Shown: piece after piece, positions 61,787-64,000 of the stretch
Numbering within the stretch: position 1 is the first letter of the stretch
Layout of the letters: every line of letters begins with the position of its first letter
Source of the DNA: Streptomyces sp. BK208
GTDB lineage: Bacteria > Actinomycetota > Actinomycetes > Streptomycetales > Streptomycetaceae
NCBI RefSeq assembly: GCF_004364245.1
Contig: NZ_SOAV01000016.1
Coordinates: 1 to 64,000, forward strand
Length of the DNA: 64,000 nt
Direction: 5' to 3'
Position numbers and translations under genes: made by a program
The notes under the pieces: generated by a model
The model's database searches: none
Told to the model about the DNA's origin: nothing
Seen by the model: the letters and a program-made list of their open reading frames with translations, nothing else

Positions 61787-63136
61787 TCACCGTGTGAGCC
61801 AGTTGAGGAACTGGCTCCACATGCCCTTGTGTTCGGCGGGACGCGCCGCGGTCTGCGCCTTCTCCCGTTCGGCCGCCGCGGATGGCTGCCCCGGCTCGGC
61901 GCGCCGTGCGGTGCGCACCGGGGTGAAACGGGCCGGGAGCGTGGCCAGCGCCCGGTTGAAGGGGCCCGGACGCCACGTCAGGCTGTCCTCGGGCACGGCC
62001 AGTTCGACGTCGGGCAGCTCGTTGAGCAGGTGCTCGACGGCCGTGACGGTGATGTGCCGGGCCGGTTCCTTCGACGGGCAGGCATGCGGGCCCGCACTCC
62101 ACGCGAGGTGCGCGCGGTTGCTCCCGGCCTGGCGGGACGCCTTCAGCGCCGGACCGGTGTTGGCGGCGGCGAAGCTCACCAGGACCAGGTCGCCCGCCTG
62201 GAGCTGCTGTCCGGCCAGTTCGGTGTCGGAGGCCGGGTAGTGCGGGGCGTAGTTGGCCATGGGCGGGTTCTCCCACAGCGTGTCGTCGAGGGCCTCGTCG
62301 ATCAGGCCGCCCTCGCGGGCGTACCGCTCATGGGTGAGGAGCCGGTGCAGGGTGTTGCCCAGGAGGTTGCGCAGGGGCTCGGCTCCCGCGCCCAGGAGCA
62401 GGGCGAGTTGGTGGACCATCTCCTCGTCGTCCAGCCCCGCCTCGTGCCGCATCAGCCAGGAGGTGACGTCGTCGCCGGGCTTGCGCCGCTTGAGGGCGAC
62501 GAGTTCCCCCACCGCTTCGAACAGCACCGCGGTGGCCTTCTCGGCGTTGACGCCGTCGAACATGCCGGAGATGCCGAACAGCACCCGGTCGCCGATGTCG
62601 GCGGGGCAGCCGAAGAGTTCGTTGAACACGAACAGCGGCAGCTGCTTGGCGTAGTCCCCGAGCAGGTCGGCCGAACCGCGGGCGCCGAACTGGGAGATGA
62701 GGTAGCCGGAGATCTGCTCGGTGCTGCGGCTCAGCCGCCGGGCGTCGACCCGCGCCATGCTGTCGGTGACCGCCTGGCGCAGCCTGAGGTGGTCGGCGCC
62801 GTCGGCGAACATGCAGTTGGGCCGGTAGGCCAGCAGCGGCGCGACCGGGCTGTCCGGGCTCACCTTGCCCTCGTTGAAGGCCCGCCAGCGGCGTGCGTCC
62901 TTGCGGAAGGTCCCCGAGTTCTGCAGCAGTTGGAGCGCAGCGGCGTAGTCCGTGACCAGCGTCGCCTCCACCCCCGGGGCCAGTTCGACGGGGGCCGCGG
63001 CCCCGTAGTGACGCAGGTACTCGTAGTAAGCCTGCGGGTCGGCGGCGAACTCGGGCCCGTGCAGCGGCACCCGGGCGCCGGAGCCGTGGGCCGGGCAGCC
63101 GGGCGGCGGCACCGGGGCGGTGTCGGGGGCGTTCAT
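61787..63136 (-). CDS. Conservon-associated cytochrome P450, CYP157-like
   Basis: 449 aa. The haem-thiolate region reads WSAGPHACPSKEPARH with Cys353. Two normally conserved features are missing. The K-helix ExxR is replaced by DTLW (residues 285-288), and the I-helix AGxET is replaced by GAGAEPL, without the Thr. Loss of ExxR is a published property of the CYP157 family of Streptomyces, whose members occur in conservons. The ATG overlaps the stop of the GTPase-like gene (ATGA). Redox partners and substrate are unknown; a signalling rather than biosynthetic role is possible. Confidence 0.9.
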   Translation of the reverse strand: MNAPDTAPVPPPGCPAHGSGARVPLHGPEFAADPQAYYEYLRHYGAAAPVELAPGVEATLVTDYAAALQLLQNSGTFRKDARRWRAFNEGKVSPDSPVAPLLAYRPNCMFADGADHLRLRQAVTDSMARVDARRLSRSTEQISGYLISQFGARGSADLLGDYAKQLPLFVFNELFGCPADIGDRVLFGISGMFDGVNAEKATAVLFEAVGELVALKRRKPGDDVTSWLMRHEAGLDDEEMVHQLALLLGAGAEPLRNLLGNTLHRLLTHERYAREGGLIDEALDDTLWENPPMANYAPHYPASDTELAGQQLQAGDLVLVSFAAANTGPALKASRQAGSNRAHLAWSAGPHACPSKEPARHITVTAVEHLLNELPDVELAVPEDSLTWRPGPFNRALATLPARFTPVRTARRAEPGQPSAAAEREKAQTAARPAEHKGMWSQFLNWLTR

Positions 63137-63741
63137 GTCTCCAGCTCCTGGCGGGTGCGGTCCAGCAAGTAGCGGACGAGGGTGGTCAGTGCGGCGGCCG
63201 AGGACTTCTCGTCGCGGGCGTCGCAGGTGACGACCGGGGTGTCGTCGAGCAGGTCGAGCGCCTCGCGCAGCGCCCGCTCGTCGCGCAGTGGTGTGCCGTC
63301 GAAGTGGTTGACGGCGATGGCGTATTCGAGCCCGTAGTGCTCGATGAGGTCGATCACCGGGAAGGAGTCCGCCAGCCGCTCCGGGTCGACCAGCACCAGG
63401 GCGCCCAGCGCGCCGCGGGCCATGTCCTCCCACATCTGCACGAAGCGCTGCTGGCCGGGGGTGCCGAAGAGGTAGAGCACGACGCGGTCGCTGATGGTCA
63501 GGCGTCCGAAGTCCATGGCGACCGTGGTGGTGGTCTTGCCCCGGACCCCCTTGAGGTCGTCGACCGACTCGGCGGCCTGCGTCATCGTCTCCTCGGTGGT
63601 CAGCGGCTCGATCTCGGAGATCGAGCCGATGAGGGTGGTCTTGCCCACCGCGAAGTGGCCGACGACGAGGATCTTGACCGCCGTCTGGGTCGCTCCCTCG
63701 CGTACGTAGTGCCGCTCACCCAAACTTGGCGCGGAGCCCAT
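63133..63741 (-). CDS. Conservon ATP/GTP-binding protein (CvnD-like)
   Basis: 202 aa small-GTPase-like fold. Walker A VVGHFAVGKTTLIGS, switch Thr in GKTTTTVAMDFG, G3 LFGTPGQQRF (DxxG replaced by GTPG), and AVNHFD at the NKxD position. It is the MglA/Ras-related partner of the conservon sensor kinase and roadblock protein, thought to work as a membrane-linked signalling complex. Overlaps the DUF742 gene upstream by 26 nt and the P450 gene downstream by 4 nt. Confidence 0.93.
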   Translation of the reverse strand: MGSAPSLGERHYVREGATQTAVKILVVGHFAVGKTTLIGSISEIEPLTTEETMTQAAESVDDLKGVRGKTTTTVAMDFGRLTISDRVVLYLFGTPGQQRFVQMWEDMARGALGALVLVDPERLADSFPVIDLIEHYGLEYAIAVNHFDGTPLRDERALREALDLLDDTPVVTCDARDEKSSAAALTTLVRYLLDRTRQELET

Positions 63742-64000
63742 TGAGCACCTCCTCCAGGATCTCTCGGTCCGCGAGGCGGGCCCGGGCCACCGGCGGACGG
63801 GTCATGAGGTGCCCGCCCTCCATGAGGGAGGCCAGCAGGATCCGTACGACGCCCAGCGGGAAGTGGGTGTGACCGGCGATCTCGGCGACCGAGAGGTAGC
63901 CGGCGGAACAGAGGTCGAGCAGGCTCCGCTCCTCGGGGGACAGCCGGGCCGGGCGCTGCGGCTGCCCGGCGGCCGCGGTGACCAGGGTGATCAGGGAGAG
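63716..64000 (-). CDS. DUF742 conservon protein (CvnC-like), C-terminal fragment
   Basis: Open to the window edge; 94 visible residues ending GLRAKFG. The segments LCSAGYLSVAEIAGHTHFPL and GVVRILLASLMEGGHLM are the DUF742 winged-helix-like core. In conservons it lies between the roadblock protein gene (cvnB) and the GTPase-like gene (cvnD). The remaining upstream genes (cvnA kinase, cvnB) must lie beyond 64000. Confidence 0.92.
   Translation of the reverse strand, partial: LSLITLVTAAAGQPQRPARLSPEERSLLDLCSAGYLSVAEIAGHTHFPLGVVRILLASLMEGGHLMTRPPVARARLADREILEEVLNGLRAKFG

Noticed and set aside
61787-64000. P450 as a tailoring enzyme of the neighbouring prenyl-indole pathway
   Set aside because: It overlaps the conservon GTPase gene by ATGA and has conservon-type CYP157 features, so it belongs to that signalling operon rather than to the prenyltransferase pathway.

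Overview
The window is high-GC DNA with the codon use, GTG/TTG starts, 4-nt ATGA/GTGA gene overlaps and gene content of a Streptomyces chromosome arm. From memory (not checked here), the order htpG / SGNH hydrolase / GlxA regulator / second gap / cyclophilin and, further on, paa genes / flavin monooxygenase / tryptophan prenyltransferase / conservon resembles the right arm of S. coelicolor around SCO7516-SCO7460. The large carbohydrate block between them may be more strain-specific.

Left part (1-20.6 kb): end of a glycerophosphodiesterase gene, a SpoIIE-type phosphatase overlapping a CBS-BON protein, an MMPL transporter, a winged-helix AlkZ-like gene coupled to an internally deleted VOC remnant, a degenerate tRNA-like element, an MFS exporter divergent from an acetyltransferase-TetR pair, a YeeE/YedE sulfur transporter with a Cys-containing mini-ORF upstream, HtpG, a secreted SGNH hydrolase, a GlxA-like regulator, a second GAPDH, cyclophilin, and a GCS2 ligase followed by a class II glutamine amidotransferase.

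Middle (20.5-53.1 kb): a TauD dioxygenase behind a second probable leaderless mini-ORF, then several carbohydrate loci. These are (i) an ABC importer plus GH2 enzyme with a divergent LacI regulator; (ii) an NCS1 transporter, hydantoin/Asp-Glu racemase and GntR regulator; (iii) a GH35 beta-galactosidase and a secreted RICIN protein with a divergent LacI regulator; (iv) two divergent operons. In (iv) the left operon carries a dehydrogenase, a TIM-barrel isomerase and two (alpha/alpha)6-type glycosidases. The right operon carries an ABC importer, a ROK regulator and a Gfo/Idh/MocA oxidoreductase. I read (iv) as one uptake and oxidative-catabolism system for an unknown glycoside. TerB, phosphotransferase, secreted alpha/beta hydrolase and alginate-lyase-family genes follow.

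Right part (53.1-64 kb): paaABCDE with divergent paaI-paaK (phenylacetate catabolism), an aldoxime-type flavin monooxygenase convergent with a tryptophan prenyltransferase, and the distal end of a conservon (DUF742 protein, small GTPase-like protein, CYP157-like P450).

Most notable unexplained signals: probable leaderless mini-ORFs with Cys codons before two sulfur genes (same -10 + 7 nt + ATG layout, also at the acetyltransferase gene); a 35-codon ORF with a perfect Shine-Dalgarno sequence and an internal hairpin, translationally coupled to the prenyltransferase; a P450 lacking ExxR and the I-helix threonine; and the divergent oxidative glycoside locus.
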